NCBI RefSeq assembly: GCF_958295425.1
Contig: NC_081143.1
Span: forward strand, 18,948,686 to 19,012,685
Direction of reading: 5' to 3'
Origin: Solea solea
Taxonomy: Eukaryota > Chordata > Actinopteri > Pleuronectiformes > Soleidae
DNA: 64,000 nucleotides
Part shown: positions 50,611 through 61,905 of the stretch, piece by piece
Position numbering within the stretch: the stretch's first letter is position 1
How the letters are laid out: every line of letters begins with the position of its first letter
Translations under genes and position numbers: made by a program
The notes under the pieces: model-generated
Database searches by the model: none
What the model was told of the DNA's origin: nothing
Seen by the model: only the letters and a program-made list of their open reading frames with translations

Positions 50611-51570
50611 ATGGCCATGATGGGAGTTTTGGCTGCAGTGCTATTGATGTTTGCGATCTGTACAGGATTTGCAAAGGTCGGGGTATAAATCGTCCCGTGT
50701 CTTTCTCAGGTGTGATTGCTCTGTATTGACATGTATCATGTATCTATGTTTGCAGACGTCTGCAGAATCTGGGTTGAAAAGTCAAGTCCCACTGGATCTG
50801 GCTCTGAATGCAGTGGATGACATGTACACTGGTTGCAAGGACAAGATGGACTACAGGGTGAGGAAGCTGTATCTGCCGAATGAGAAAAACGGAGACAAAA
50901 ATTTCACACTGGCCTGGGGCGAAGCCGAGAAATATTACAACAAAAAATGGAAGCGTAAGAAGGGAATGAAACCTTCCTCGGGACTGGGTAAAGAACAGAT
51001 CATGGCTATTTATGTTTACACTCTCGACAAACCAAAGGTTTACCTTGATTTCAATGATGCAGTTCGAAGCAACAGGTCTGTGTACTTGACCAAGTTCAGG
51101 TATCACGCACTTCACTTTTTCCTGACCGATGCTCTTCAAACGCTCAGCTCCCGAAAACCTGAAGCCGAGAGATGCGTGACTGGCTACCGCAGAGCAAACC
51201 GCTGCTTTGGACAAGACGTCCTCAACAAGGTGATTCGCTTTGGCTCTTTTACCTCCAGCTCGATGGGTTGGTATCCAAGCGCTGATCGATTCGGTGACAA
51301 GTCTTGCTTTGAGATCGTGACATGCTTCGGAGCGTGACATGCTTCTCAAAGCTCGGAGAGTCCGAGAGGGAAGCGCTGATTCCTCCCCAGGAGGTTTTTA
51401 AAGTAACAAGAATAGAGAGGAGATCTGATCACAAGAATCTGCCATGTGACGTCGTGTATAAACTGAAGAGCACAGGCAAGACTCTCTCCAATTTAAACTG
51501 CGCTCTTTTCGCAAACATGCGGCGCCATTGGTTAAAGAAGGATGAGAATAACTCTTTTGTCATTTTGTGA
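50611..51570 (+). pseudogene. NAD(P)(+)--arginine ADP-ribosyltransferase (ART), single frameshift
   Basis: Ecto-ARTs transfer ADP-ribose from NAD to arginine side chains of surface or secreted proteins. Proposed exon 1 (50611-50676) encodes a 22-residue signal peptide, MAMMGVLAAVLLMFAICTGF plus AK. Exon 2 starts after TTGCAG at 50756. Landmarks are VDDMYTGCKDKM, YLDFNDAVRSN, ALHFFLTDALQTL, YRRANRCF (first catalytic Arg) and RFGSFTSSSM (catalytic Ser). The frame ends at a TGA at 51335-51337, after 215 codons. In another frame the sequence resumes with SKLGESEREALIPPQEVFKV, holding the ExE motif (E-R-E), and continues to 51570. A direct repeat GTGACATGCTTC flanks the break. AATAAA lies at 51608-51613. 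Pseudogene or assembly error; otherwise the gene looks intact. Confidence 0.85.
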
Positions 51571-51941
51571 CTTATGTTGGATTTCTATTCTTTAGGATCA
51601 ACTTTCAAATAAAAACACGACGCAACTATCAAGTGAATCATTATGAAGTCTTGTATATAAGGTTTAAAGATGATATTAGAAATGTCATTCATTTATGTGG
51701 TTCATCAAAGACCTTGTACAGTATTGTGAATGCATCATGTTCAGAGTTAAATGTGGTTAAAGGGGTAAGATTTTTCTACTTCAACACTGATCCTGAATGT
51801 GATTTATTCAAAGTTCTGGAAGTATGATCCTCCCACACTCTGCCTTCTCTCTTTCTAAACTCTCCCCCTCTTGTGCTCTCTCTGGCCGAGGCACATAGCA
51901 CCCACTTCTAATAAAATGACTCTGCTGACATAGTGGGCCAC
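51571..51941. other. ART 3' flank
   Basis: Contains the ART polyadenylation signal at 51608-51613. An open frame at 51567-51827 has no recognised homology and is probably chance. Confidence 0.5.
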
Positions 51942-52370
51942 ATGGTTGGTGCAGTGGTTAGCACTCTTTCCTTTGCAGCCAGAGGACCCGGGTTAGAGCC
52001 CCGGTTGGAATATGGGGGGGATTCGGTGAACTGGACACCCCTAAATTGAAATTGAAACCCTAAATTATATTATTGCTAATTTAGATTGACCTAATTTTTA
52101 AAATGTTGCTATATTTCTTCTGTTATTGACTTTATTTTTTATTTCCACTTGCTTTTATATTTACATTTAAGGAGAGGTTAAGTGGACACTCTAAATTGAG
52201 TATAGGTGTGCGAGTGAATGGCTCTTCGTGCCCATATGTTTGCCCTGCGATGGACTGGTGATCTGTTCAGGGTGTACCTTACATTTAGCAAACGCTTTTA
52301 TCCGAAGCGTCTTACCTTGCCTTTTGCCCTTCGTCAGCTGGGATTGGTTGCAGCTCCCCCCGTGATTATT
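51942..52370 (+). mobile_element. tRNA-derived SINE with nested fish repeat
   Basis: The head has tRNA-like promoter boxes: TGGTGCAGTGG (A box) and, about 40 bases on, GGGTTAGAGCC (degraded B box). The body follows after an AT-rich gap: CACTCTAAATTGAGTATAGG, CCTGCGATGGACTGGTGATC, CAGCTGGGATTGGTTGCAGC. Between GGGTGTACC and CCTTTTGCCC an extra block (52281-52312, TTTAGCAAACGCTTTTATCC and onward) interrupts the tail. The same block occurs at 19,660-19,700. Confidence 0.75.
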
Positions 52371-52903
52371 TTATCATAATTAATGTATGCTATTTATTAT
52401 TTATGCTACACCCTTTGCTGCTGTAACATATCTAGTTTCTCTGGTACTGCAACTTTAAAAAAAAAAATAAAAATAAAAATACATATACTAATTCCTCAAG
52501 ATTACAAGATCACAAACGTCATTGAAATGATACAGAATTAAGGCGTTGATTTTCCTGCCTGCTGTATACTGTATGTGGAGTGTGTCACCTGCTCAAATGC
52601 TTACTGGAAATTGCAAACACAACACAAGAGTCATCAGTTTATTGCTTTAAACTTTGAAAAAACATGATTTAAAGTAGACCTGTGCGTGTACATTTATCAA
52701 CCACATCCAATAACAATAGTGCAAAGAGGAAACAAATTAACATGACCATGGACAGTGTTTACGTTACTAATGACTATTGTCATTTGCTAATCCACAAGAG
52801 AAACAAAACCAGACAGTTACGGTTATGCAGTCTAAATGTATAATAAAACATGTAAACAGAAATCATTCAAAATGAGTTATATGGAGCACACAATACATTT
52901 CAA

Positions 52904-53866
52904 TCACTTTTTCCTTAAGCAGACAAGTTTTCCAGCCCTGTGCAGGTAGTGGAGGGGGTGTAAGACCCCAATTATCAGAAGTAAGCAAATGCAAAAAGTT
53001 AAGGCATAGATGAAATCTATAGGAATAAGGTGATGTTGCAGTGGAATAGCCACTGCATACAAAACTGAATCAATGGCCTTGACAATTGTAATGATCAACA
53101 TTTTTTTAAAGGCCCTTCTCTTTGTTGCATTGCTTTTCTGTTTTTCATTCCCTTCTCCTGGCCGAGGGCGTTTTAATTTCCCGAGAACAGAGAGGCAGCA
53201 GGAAGCTGTTACAGATAAGAGGAGTACGTGCTGGATGAAATACGCATAAAGACACAGATTACATTGAAATGTGTACATACTATAAATACAAGAAATCAAA
53301 GAAATCAGCCAGGCGACACATGCACAGGCCATCCTGTACCTTAGTGGTCTATAACGAAGAAAACTTACAGGGTACACAACACCGACATAATACTCAACAC
53401 AGATGTAGCACTGGAAGAGAGGACGGGCTGTAAACACAATGCCACGTGAAAACATAAGAATGTTAAAAAAGACATATGATTTCAAATGAACAAATCCAAA
53501 GAAGCAGATGCTTAGTAAACTCATGAAAATCTCACACATAGCCAAGTTGAGAGGAAAGAAGTCTGAAGTCAAAGTCCTAGCCCATCTTGCCAACAACAGC
53601 CCCACAACATAAGCATTCAAAGGAACACTCAGGACCATGTTGATGGAAAAAAAAAAGTTATATATTCCTATATTTTGAAGGAAGATGTTGCTTGGATCAT
53701 GAGAATCGTTGCTTGGATCATGAGAATCGTTGCTTGGACTGGTGGTGTTCATTTTGTGCCTGGAAAGAACATTTTCATTTCAGCGCTATAAACACATCAC
53801 ACAGCGCACTTCACAAATGAAATGACAAAATGTCGTTAAATGATATTGATATGTGCCACATTTACC
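52904..53866 (-). CDS. Divergent orphan class A GPCR (teleost type)
   Basis: The coding region is 52904-53752, 282 codons in one exon. A splice acceptor at 53760-53761 and a donor at 53864-53865 indicate a separate 5' UTR exon ending at 53866. Seven hydrophobic segments are visible (about 28-53, 64-88, 95-122, 141-160, 168-190, 217-238, 246-266). LNLAMCE is the TM2 motif with Glu for Asp. E120-Y-Y replaces E/D-R-Y after TM3, followed by VVYPVSFLRYR as in typical class A loop 2. NPxxY is HPLHY (265-269) and no CWxP is seen in TM6. The N-terminus has two sequons in a 7-residue repeat. Ligand and coupling are unknown. AATAAA on this strand at 52638-52643. Confidence 0.8.
53687..53740 (-). repeat. 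21-bp tandem repeat in GPCR N-terminus
   Basis: Two and a half units encode SNDSHDP SNDSHDP SN at residues 7-22, each unit carrying an N-D-S glycosylation sequon. Copy number may vary between individuals. Confidence 0.85.
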
Positions 53867-54990
53867 TTTTGAGTCAGTGGTGTTCACCTCTGGATTCAAA
53901 CCCGGTGTGAAGTTGAGCTGCATCTGGATATCTGGCCAAGCAGCAGTGAAGTGAGGATTTAACTATCATGCAAATACTCTGACTGGCTCTTATTACATGG
54001 TTTAGTGTTGACATCGGTCAACAGGCAGTGGTGGTGGACATCTCATTGAATAACAAAGATAATTAGTGAATTAGGCCTTGCCACTTTGAAAACATGTTTC
54101 TGTGCTGTGCTCCACCCTCCACGCCCGCTGGCTACTGAGATACTGTAGTGGATGACCACTACTGTTGATATTCCCAGTCTAGCCTAGTTTCATTATAAAG
54201 ACAAACATTATTATACTCTAATATATGCTAATTCCTGTAGTAGCTGGTGTAGTGCCTCTGTGTATTTGCAAATCGACTGTAAACATGTAAAACTAACATG
54301 TAAAGCAGCGCTGCACTTGTGAGTCATTTTATTTGCAAATATTGTGAGCTACAAGAACAGCATGGAAAAACATTCATTGAACACGTGGGATTTGGAGTTT
54401 CCTGATGTGAGGAAAACTTTTAATATTTTAGTGAAGTTTAAGCTGAGTTGAGTTAACATTATCACACAGTTCTCATAGTTATTGATAAGAAAGACAGGTC
54501 TTAAAACTACTTGAATGGAGACTGTTTAATGATGTGACAGGACTACTTTTATGGTTAGATTTAATTGTTCATGCAATGGGGTCAGAGGAAAAAGTGAAAC
54601 TTTATAGTATATTGAGTACAATAAAAAAAACAGCAATACAGTTATATTACTGGGTTTTATATAAAACAGTCATGAAACACAGTTGAATTAGACATTTACA
54701 ATTTATTGTAGTATATCACATTCCTGCAGAACATATTTGAACAGTGCATATTCTTCATTACTAGTCACTCTTATAAAGGATTCCATTTTTACTACATCAT
54801 GTATACATAAACATAGGTACTCTCACATTAATACATTATAAACAGTTACATTTAGACCTTGTGTTGTTAGTGTTAGACGTTTTTGTTTTATTCACAACAC
54901 CAGTATTAATATCTGAAAATATTGTATCCCCACACAGAACCTTTGAAAATTCACAAGGCACTTCTTCTCCAACTTCTCAGATTTCAAATT
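53867..54990. other. Intergenic between GPCR promoter and TRIM 3' end
   Basis: AT-rich, no gene recognised. TTTATT at 54702-54707 reads as AATAAA on the minus strand about 285 bases past the TRIM stop. The GPCR promoter must lie in the left part. Confidence 0.45.
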
Positions 54991-57523
54991 TCAGTAAGTC
55001 GTATGATTTGACCTCAGCTGGCAGAGAGTAACTGAGGAGCCCACACCAAAGCCGGCATATAAAGGCTCACTGAACTGAGCTTTGAAACGATGGATGAGCT
55101 CCATGTTCTCCGATATTGAGTAGAAGGCCAAAGTGCTGCCTGCATAGTCCAGGTAGACGCCAATGCGTGTAGCACGGGGAGCACCAGGAAGGTCTTTGTC
55201 AGCTCTGTTGTGCCAGGCAGAGTAGCCCGAGTCCGAGCAGAGGAGACTCCAAGACTTGTCATTATAGCCCAGCAGACTGTGTGAATTCTTGCCTTTGCGG
55301 CTGATCGTCTTGTACGCCACCCCGATGGAAAACTCCCCGCTCCACTCCGCCTCCCAGTAAAATCTGAAACCGGTCAGAGGCTCCTTGCACAAAACCTGGG
55401 AGAAGCCGTCAAAGCGTTCCGGGTGATCTTGGTAAAACTGGACTGTTTTCTTCCGTGTCACCCTTTGGTTCCCGTCAGACAAAACCAGCTCTTTATAAAC
55501 TGTGTTTGGATCGAAATTCATCTTACAGGAGTCTAAGAAAAAACAACAATTAATCATTTATGAGGAGGAGAATCTTAGGGGAGGAACGTGGCACTCGTCC
55601 ACTCACTTTTAACTCACTCTTTTTTGTTAATGAACATAAATGTATGTTGTTTTTGTCAAAGAAGAACAAGCCTTCAACTTTTTCAAAACAATAATTCACA
55701 CTAAAAAGGACACAACAGATACAAGTTTACTCACATCTCAAGAAGTCCATTCTTGTTTTTGGTTCCTGAAAATCTACTTTGTCAGGAACTATTTGCATAT
55801 GAAAACACAGACATTAAGTTCTGCAACATTTCATTTTATTGGTTATTATTATTAAATGAGCTGGAATTTATACATTTCACTTGATAGATTCTTACCTTTA
55901 AGTCGTTTATCTCCATTTCTTGGCAAAAGTATGTACACAGGGGTTTCACTAACTGTGAAGACGGTAATGCAAAAGGTTTTCAGTTACTAGCCCACTCTTT
56001 GGTTTTTTACATTTGAAAGTTATGCACAAGAACCAACCTGTTTTGGAGATTTTGCTTAGTTCCTTCTTACAGATGTCATCCAGGTGTTCCTTCATCTCTG
56101 TGGCCGTCTTGCTCATCTCTCCGAAGGAGAATTGAGGGTTGATGAGCACTTTGGGCACCATGGCCTCAGGAGGAACACACAGGGTTGGAAAATTCTGTTC
56201 AACAACAAAAACAGAAAAAAATGGAGGAGGTCCATTATCGAGTTTGAAGAATCAAAAACTCGATCTGAGAAGTAGCATCTCTATTAGCCTGACTGATTAT
56301 ACAGTGTTTTTTGTACATTTATTTGTACCAACAGGTTTATTATGAACACATTTTCAAGACTTCAAGATTTGTTTTTTTTATCTTGTAGCTCATGATCCTC
56401 CAGCACCTGCAGAAAATGAATGTTGTCCTCTGTTTCGAGGATCTGCCGTAGCTCGGCTTCTCTGCGTTGCAGCTCCAGTATCTCCTGCTCCAGACGGTCC
56501 ACGTAGCCCTCGGCCTGTGACATGGCTGCCTGCATGTTGGCCGTTATCATCTGATGGATTTCAGCCTTCCATCGCTCCACTGCCTGGAGCATTTCATGGA
56601 ACGTCTTGTCGCTGTCCGCCTGTGCTCGCTGGGCACAATTCTGAAAGGTAGAATCAATTTGTTATTATTTTACAAACTCCATAAGGACTTTATTTTTTTC
56701 TTACAAAGAATAGCCATTACATTGTCTCTCGTCACATACTGTATAAAAGTGTGTCTACACTTACTTTGAGAACATCCACATTATGCTTGAGCTCCTGCAG
56801 CTCCTTCATCCTCTCCTGAATGATGTAGTGGACTTCAGACTGAGTGACCACCAGCACTTTCTGATGGAACAACACAGAGGTAAGAAGACAAGCTTTTATG
56901 CATCACAGTTCTAATCTGCTTGTGGATGCAGCTTTATATGTGAGCCTTACTTGTTTCTCAGTGCGCTCTTCTTCTGCCGAGGTGATGTTGTGGCTGCGGT
57001 GTTCTCTGACAGTGCACAGCACACAGATGCACATCTGGTCAGAGCGACAGAACAGCTCCAAGCCTTTCTCATGCTGGGGACAGATCTTCCTGTCCAGATG
57101 GCCGGTCTCATCCACCAGCTTGTGCCTCTTGAAGGTGGATGATTCATAGTGAGGCTTGACGTGAGTTTCGCAGTAGTACGCCAAGCACATGAGGCACGAT
57201 TTGACAGCCTTGCTGCGACGGCCAACACAGAAATCGCAGAAGGACTCGCGGTGCATGTAGGGAAATGGGGTCAGCTCCGGTAGCTGGCGCTGTGGCTCGA
57301 GGTGTACGTCGGGCAGGTTACGCCTCAGCACGGGCCGGGGGGTGAAGGTTGCACGGCACTGGGGGCAGTGGTACACACCCATGTGGTCGAACTGGTCCCA
57401 GTAGATTTTGATGCACTCCAGACAAAAGGTGTCACCACAGGGGATGGTGACAGGGTCCCTGATCCCATCCACACACAGTGGACAAAAATCCTCAGGTGGT
57501 AACGGAAATCCCGAATCAGTCAT
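54991..57523 (-). CDS. Tripartite motif (TRIM) E3 ubiquitin ligase, TRIM16/TRIM25-like with PRY-SPRY
   Basis: Six exons in phase give 552 residues: 56951-57523, 56765-56860, 56407-56640, 56038-56194, 55896-55952, 54991-55532. The second and third are the 96-nt and 234-nt exons standard in TRIM genes. The RING spans residues 14-56 (C14, C17, C29, D31, C34, C37, C53, C56); Asp31 replaces the usual His. B-box-like zinc motifs follow: CDFC...CLMC...CETH (96-121) and CPQH...C...CxxC...HRSH (148-178). A coiled coil follows to about residue 300, then a linker, then PRY-SPRY (about 373-552) with the FDPNT, WEAEW, GVAYK and LLCSD-type landmarks. Such fish TRIMs often act in antiviral innate immunity by recognising targets through SPRY. 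The exact subfamily was not settled. Poly(A) signal at 54702-54707. Confidence 0.9.
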
Positions 57524-58178
57524 GGTAATAATGGATAAGACAAATGTGAGAAATACTCTGAATAATTAGATTATCTAAGCAAGACCAACAAAGTAAGAGT
57601 AAGACAGGTGCTGCCAGTCAGCAAGCTTTGACGCCCAGAGAGAGAGTGAGAGAGAGTCTAAGCAACTGCCTGTCAAACCAGAGACAATGCTGTTTTCTGC
57701 TGACATTTAAAGGCCCGGCTTTGTTTGTACTATAAGCAGACAGCAGGTGATGTGTTTCCACCTAACTCTTCTTTTTTCTTCCCAGTGAAAGAACTGAGGT
57801 CTGCAACCATGATTAAATCTGCTTACACAGCAGATAAAAAAAACAAAAACAAACAAAACTTTGCCATTGGTGACCCTGGACAACAAATGATGGCCTTATT
57901 CAAAAACTATTAACACACTGGTTATTGGTATTTAACAGAGGACAAATCATTTGCTTGATCTATTCTCTAGTTTCCTACAGTCCAAAATAATGCAGCTTGG
58001 GGATTGAGTTAACTGGACAAAATGAAATTGAAAGCTTCACTGTGACGATGTTATGTTGCTATTTGCTATTTATTCGTTTATTAAAATCTGTATCATGTTA
58101 AATCCAATGTTTTGGGTGAAGAACGCTCCTTATCTCACTTTTTTTTGCCAAAACCAAGGACACATACTAGTCATTGCA

Positions 58179-58217
<39 letters not shown>

Positions 58218-60647
58218 TTTTTAATCCATAACTGTGCAATACACCACTTATATCGGAGCAATTTCTTTAAATGTGTAAATCCACACACTGCATGTTGTAT
58301 GTTGTATTCTATTTTTTATTATTTTAATATGTAATGTTTTCAGAAACTTTTACATGTCTCGTTGTTGAAATGCATGTGCACTATTTTTTTTTCCCCACCC
58401 TTTCTTCTGTGCTGCTGTGACACTGCAATTGCCCCCGTCATTGGGCTAATTAAGGATGATCTTATCTCGCATTTCTATGGGTGGGCACATAGTTTCTGTG
58501 GCTTTCCATTTGACTGAGCAGTGAGTTTCGTGATGGTACGTGATGTCAAAACAGCTCGTGTTTATCCTGTGAACAAAACAGCCAGTCAGTGAAAGCATGA
58601 GGGCTGGAACCTGAAAAACAATGCGAGGTGAAAGCACTGTAGGACAATTAACATCAGCTCTGTTTTCAAACATTGTTATTGGAATAAAAATGTGTTTACC
58701 GATTTATTAGAACTGTAACTGGCGGCTTTTATTACTATTTCTGATGTTACACGTCAACTAAATCCAACCATTTTCATGCCTTTATATTTATTTATGTGTA
58801 ATCACATGGTTGGAGCATGATCTATGATCTGTGCAAAGTATATATTTGCCAGTCATATATATATTTTTTATTGTGTGGAAATCGAAGTACAATAATCCCC
58901 CCCAGCAGATGTCCTGTATGTGGGTGAAACAAAAACAATCTCACGCCATGATTTTCTGTTTGATGTATGAAGAAGAAAAAGAAGAAGAACTTTATTTTGC
59001 CATTTGCACATGCACAAGTACAAGTGCACTGGAATAGAGGAAATAATAAGATCTACTTTATTTAAGAAAAAAAAAAAAAAAGGTGCAATCCTAATAGATA
59101 CTATCTAACTGCTAAAAATGAAATGTAGGTCTCTGATGCTGTATAAAGTGCAAAGTGCATACTGCAATGGAGGGTTGGAGGATGATTTGGACAATTGTCT
59201 TTGTCCTTTGAAGGGCCACACTTATCATGTGCACACAAGAATGCTATTGTGACAATGAGAGAGAGAGAGAGAGAGTGAGAGAGACAGCTTAGACTTGCAA
59301 AAGAGTGAGAATCCTAACATGTTTTTTTCTGAGAAAGGAGAAAAAAACACATAACATCTGTCCTCTAAATAAAGAGATATGGAACACAGACGTACAGCAC
59401 ATGAAACAAATATAAAGCTATATCCACAATCTTCCCACAAATGCACTAGGCAAGAATCTCATGAGACTGAACAGACACAAGTGCAGCTAAGTGCCCATGA
59501 TGTCATAGACTGTGCCAGTCTGTGCTCTCTCCCTCCATCCCTCCCTCCCTCTCTCTTGTGTTTCTCTCCCCTCATGCCTCTCCGTATCTCCCTCCATGTT
59601 TGTCATCATTGTGAGGAAGCCTGGGAGTGGCCGGAAGCAGGAGAACCAGAGGAGAACGAAGAGGAAAGAGGAGGTGGACCAGCTGTGCTCGAATCAGACT
59701 TTCGTTTCGTAGCATCCTTCCATTTAAGGCAGCAGGTATATTTTTTTACTTTTAGGGGATATTTTTTTTGCTATTTATGGTCGTGCACTGAGCTCTACGG
59801 TAATACAGCAGAGGGGGACGGGCAGTGCATGTCGCAGCAGAACATATTTGAGGAGATGATATTTAACAGAATCTCAGTCTTTGCTCTGATGGTGATAAAG
59901 TATATTATAATGTTTATGTGGACGGAAATCCCTTTGATATCATGAATACTCACTGTTATTGCAGCATGCTTTTATTTATAGTTTACCCTCTGTGACAGTT
60001 CTTCCCGCCAGGAGATCAAACCTTTCAAAGCTGTTACTTAAGCCATGCCTGAATGCTGTGGTTTGATTTTAGATATCTCTGTGGATACGAGGAGGACGTC
60101 ATTTATTGCTTACTATTGTCGGTGCACTCTTATTTCAATCACTATGAGCAGCAGACAGCAGTTTTGTGTGTGCACAAATGTGTGTGTGCTAGTGAGCCTG
60201 TTTGTGTCTTTGTGTGTGTGTGTGTGAATGAGAGAGGGACAGAGAGAGAGAGAGAGAGAAGAAGCAATTTGAAAATTGAGTTGATTGAATTAAACTGGAC
60301 TTGGATAGCATCGCTTACACTGACAGCATAGATATAGATGTGGAAATCACTCTCTCTCTGTGTGTGTGTGCATGAGAGGGAAAAAATAATGTGTTCACTC
60401 TCACTGAATGTCATGGCGGTCATTTCTTGGCAGACAAGACATCAATCAGCTAATGGAGTCGTTAGGAGTTTGCATATCCTTAGAAGCAGAAGCAAGTGAA
60501 TATGCTGCCAATTTCTCTTTCCGCACTTGAGAGTAATTGTGTGGATGGAACATTACAACAATTTTGCTGCTATGTCAAACATTATCCTGTCTGCGTCACA
60601 CCTCTCCGCTGGCTTGTCTTGTGGTCATATGACATAGGTTTGTCAGC
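57524..60647. other. Intergenic and probable TPPP3 5' region
   Basis: Between the divergent TRIM and TPPP3 starts. It contains CA and GA microsatellites and a retroposon-like scrap near 58,980-59,160. A GC-richer purine block at about 59,590-59,738 ends GGCAGCAG then GTATAT. It could be the TPPP3 5' UTR exon with its donor, but this is inference. The TPPP3 coding exon is preceded by ATAG at 60634-60637, a plausible acceptor 10 bases before the ATG. Confidence 0.4.
58180..58216. repeat. (CA)n microsatellite
   Basis: Pure CA run of about 18 units. Confidence 0.95.
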
Positions 60648-61644
60648 ATGGCGGAGAGCTCAGTGTCTATGGCAGACGTGGAGACGTCCTTCCAGAAGTT
60701 TGCAGTCCATGGAGACACCAAGGCCACAGGGAAGGAGATGAACGGCAAGAACTTTGCCAAGCTCTGCAAAGACTGCCACGTCATCGATGGGAAGGGCGTC
60801 ACGTCCACGGACACTGACATAGTTTTCAGCAAAGTCAAGTAAGAGCTCCCTCAGGTTTCATCCTCCACAGATAAGACGTTGATAGGCCACCAGCAGCTGG
60901 GCCACAGCGTAAGAGTCAAATGATACATCCGCTCTGGTGTTTTTTTAATGAAAGTGTTTATAAAAAAACAAACATAGTATGTCCAATTTGAGTAACACTC
61001 AAACCCTTCACAACAGCGCAGGGTTTCCACAACTGTTGCTACACCAACCTACGAGATGTTATTTAGATGATTTTTTTCTGTATCCTCATTTGGCAACTCC
61101 GTGTTTCCTCAGGGCAAAGTCGGCTCGTGTGATCACATTTGAGCAATTCAACCAGGCACTGACTGAGTTGGCTCCCAAGCGCTTTAAAGGCAAAAGCAAA
61201 GAGGAAGCCCTACAACTGCTCTATGGTCTCATTGTTGGGAAGGAGCCTGCTAATGTCGGAGTCACTGTGAGTACATAACTGCAAGTTATAACCACTTCAT
61301 TAACATCTTTAATATCTGATCATTTACTATTTAAAATGTGTGCCTGTAGTTTAGAAGTTTGGAAAAGTAATGGTAACGGTCCTCCTATGTGACTGAAACC
61401 CAACTATGTAAGTGTTGGGTTATTCCTTGAAAAATCTTTCTGTTGTTTTTAGAAAGTGGCAAAGGCAGCTGCCGTGGACAGACTGACTGACACGTCCAAA
61501 TACACGGGAGCACATAAGGAACGATTTGATGAGTCCGGCAAAGGGAAGGGAAAGTCCGGGCGCGAGGAGATCCCAGACGCGAGTGGCTATGTGGCATCCT
61601 ACAAGGGCAGCGGCACTTACGATGACAAAGTGAAGAATGCATAA
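60648..61644 (+). CDS. tppp3: Tubulin polymerization-promoting protein family member 3
   Basis: The p25-alpha family protein binds and bundles microtubules in the cytoplasm. Three coding exons in phase, 60648-60838, 61113-61266 and 61453-61644, give 178 residues, close to the 176 of the mammalian protein. Landmarks in order: [94 protein letters not shown], and the GTYDDKV end. The short acidic-poor N-terminus ([12 protein letters not shown]) fits TPPP3 rather than TPPP1, which has a long N-terminal extension. All introns are GT-AG. A SINE lies immediately after the stop codon. The 5' flank is duplicated at the right edge of the window. Confidence 0.96.
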
Positions 61645-61647
61645 TGA

Positions 61648-61905
61648 CCCAGGCGGGGCTCACTCTGGACGGGTCACCAGTCCAAGTCAGGGCAAAAACA
61701 CCCAGAGACGGACAACCATTCAGTGTCACATTCACACCTGTGGTCAATTTATAGTCTCCAATTAATCTAATCTGCATGTTACTGGAGTGTGGGAGTGTGG
61801 GAGGAAGCCGGAGTACATGGAGAGAACATGGACCATGCAGGCTCAACAGGTCCTCAGTCGAACTGGGATCCCAACCGCCAACCTTCTTGCTGTGAGGCAA
61901 CAGAG
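61648..61905 (-). mobile_element. Near full-length tRNA-derived SINE in TPPP3 3' UTR
   Basis: Read on the minus strand it has the degraded B-box zone (GTTGGGATCCCAGTTCGACT), the GGCTTCCTCCCACACTCC-type middle, AATTGACCACAGGTGTGAAT and the ACTGGTGACCCGTCCAGAGT tail. The tail end lies about 5 bases after the TPPP3 stop codon, so the transcript would carry the element antisense. Confidence 0.8.

Noticed and set aside
50744..51349. 201-codon minus-strand open frame
   Set aside because: Shadow of the ART coding exon on the opposite strand.
59379..59945. 188-codon open frame upstream of TPPP3
   Set aside because: No recognisable domain; it covers purine and pyrimidine runs and a possible TPPP3 5' UTR exon. 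Probably chance.
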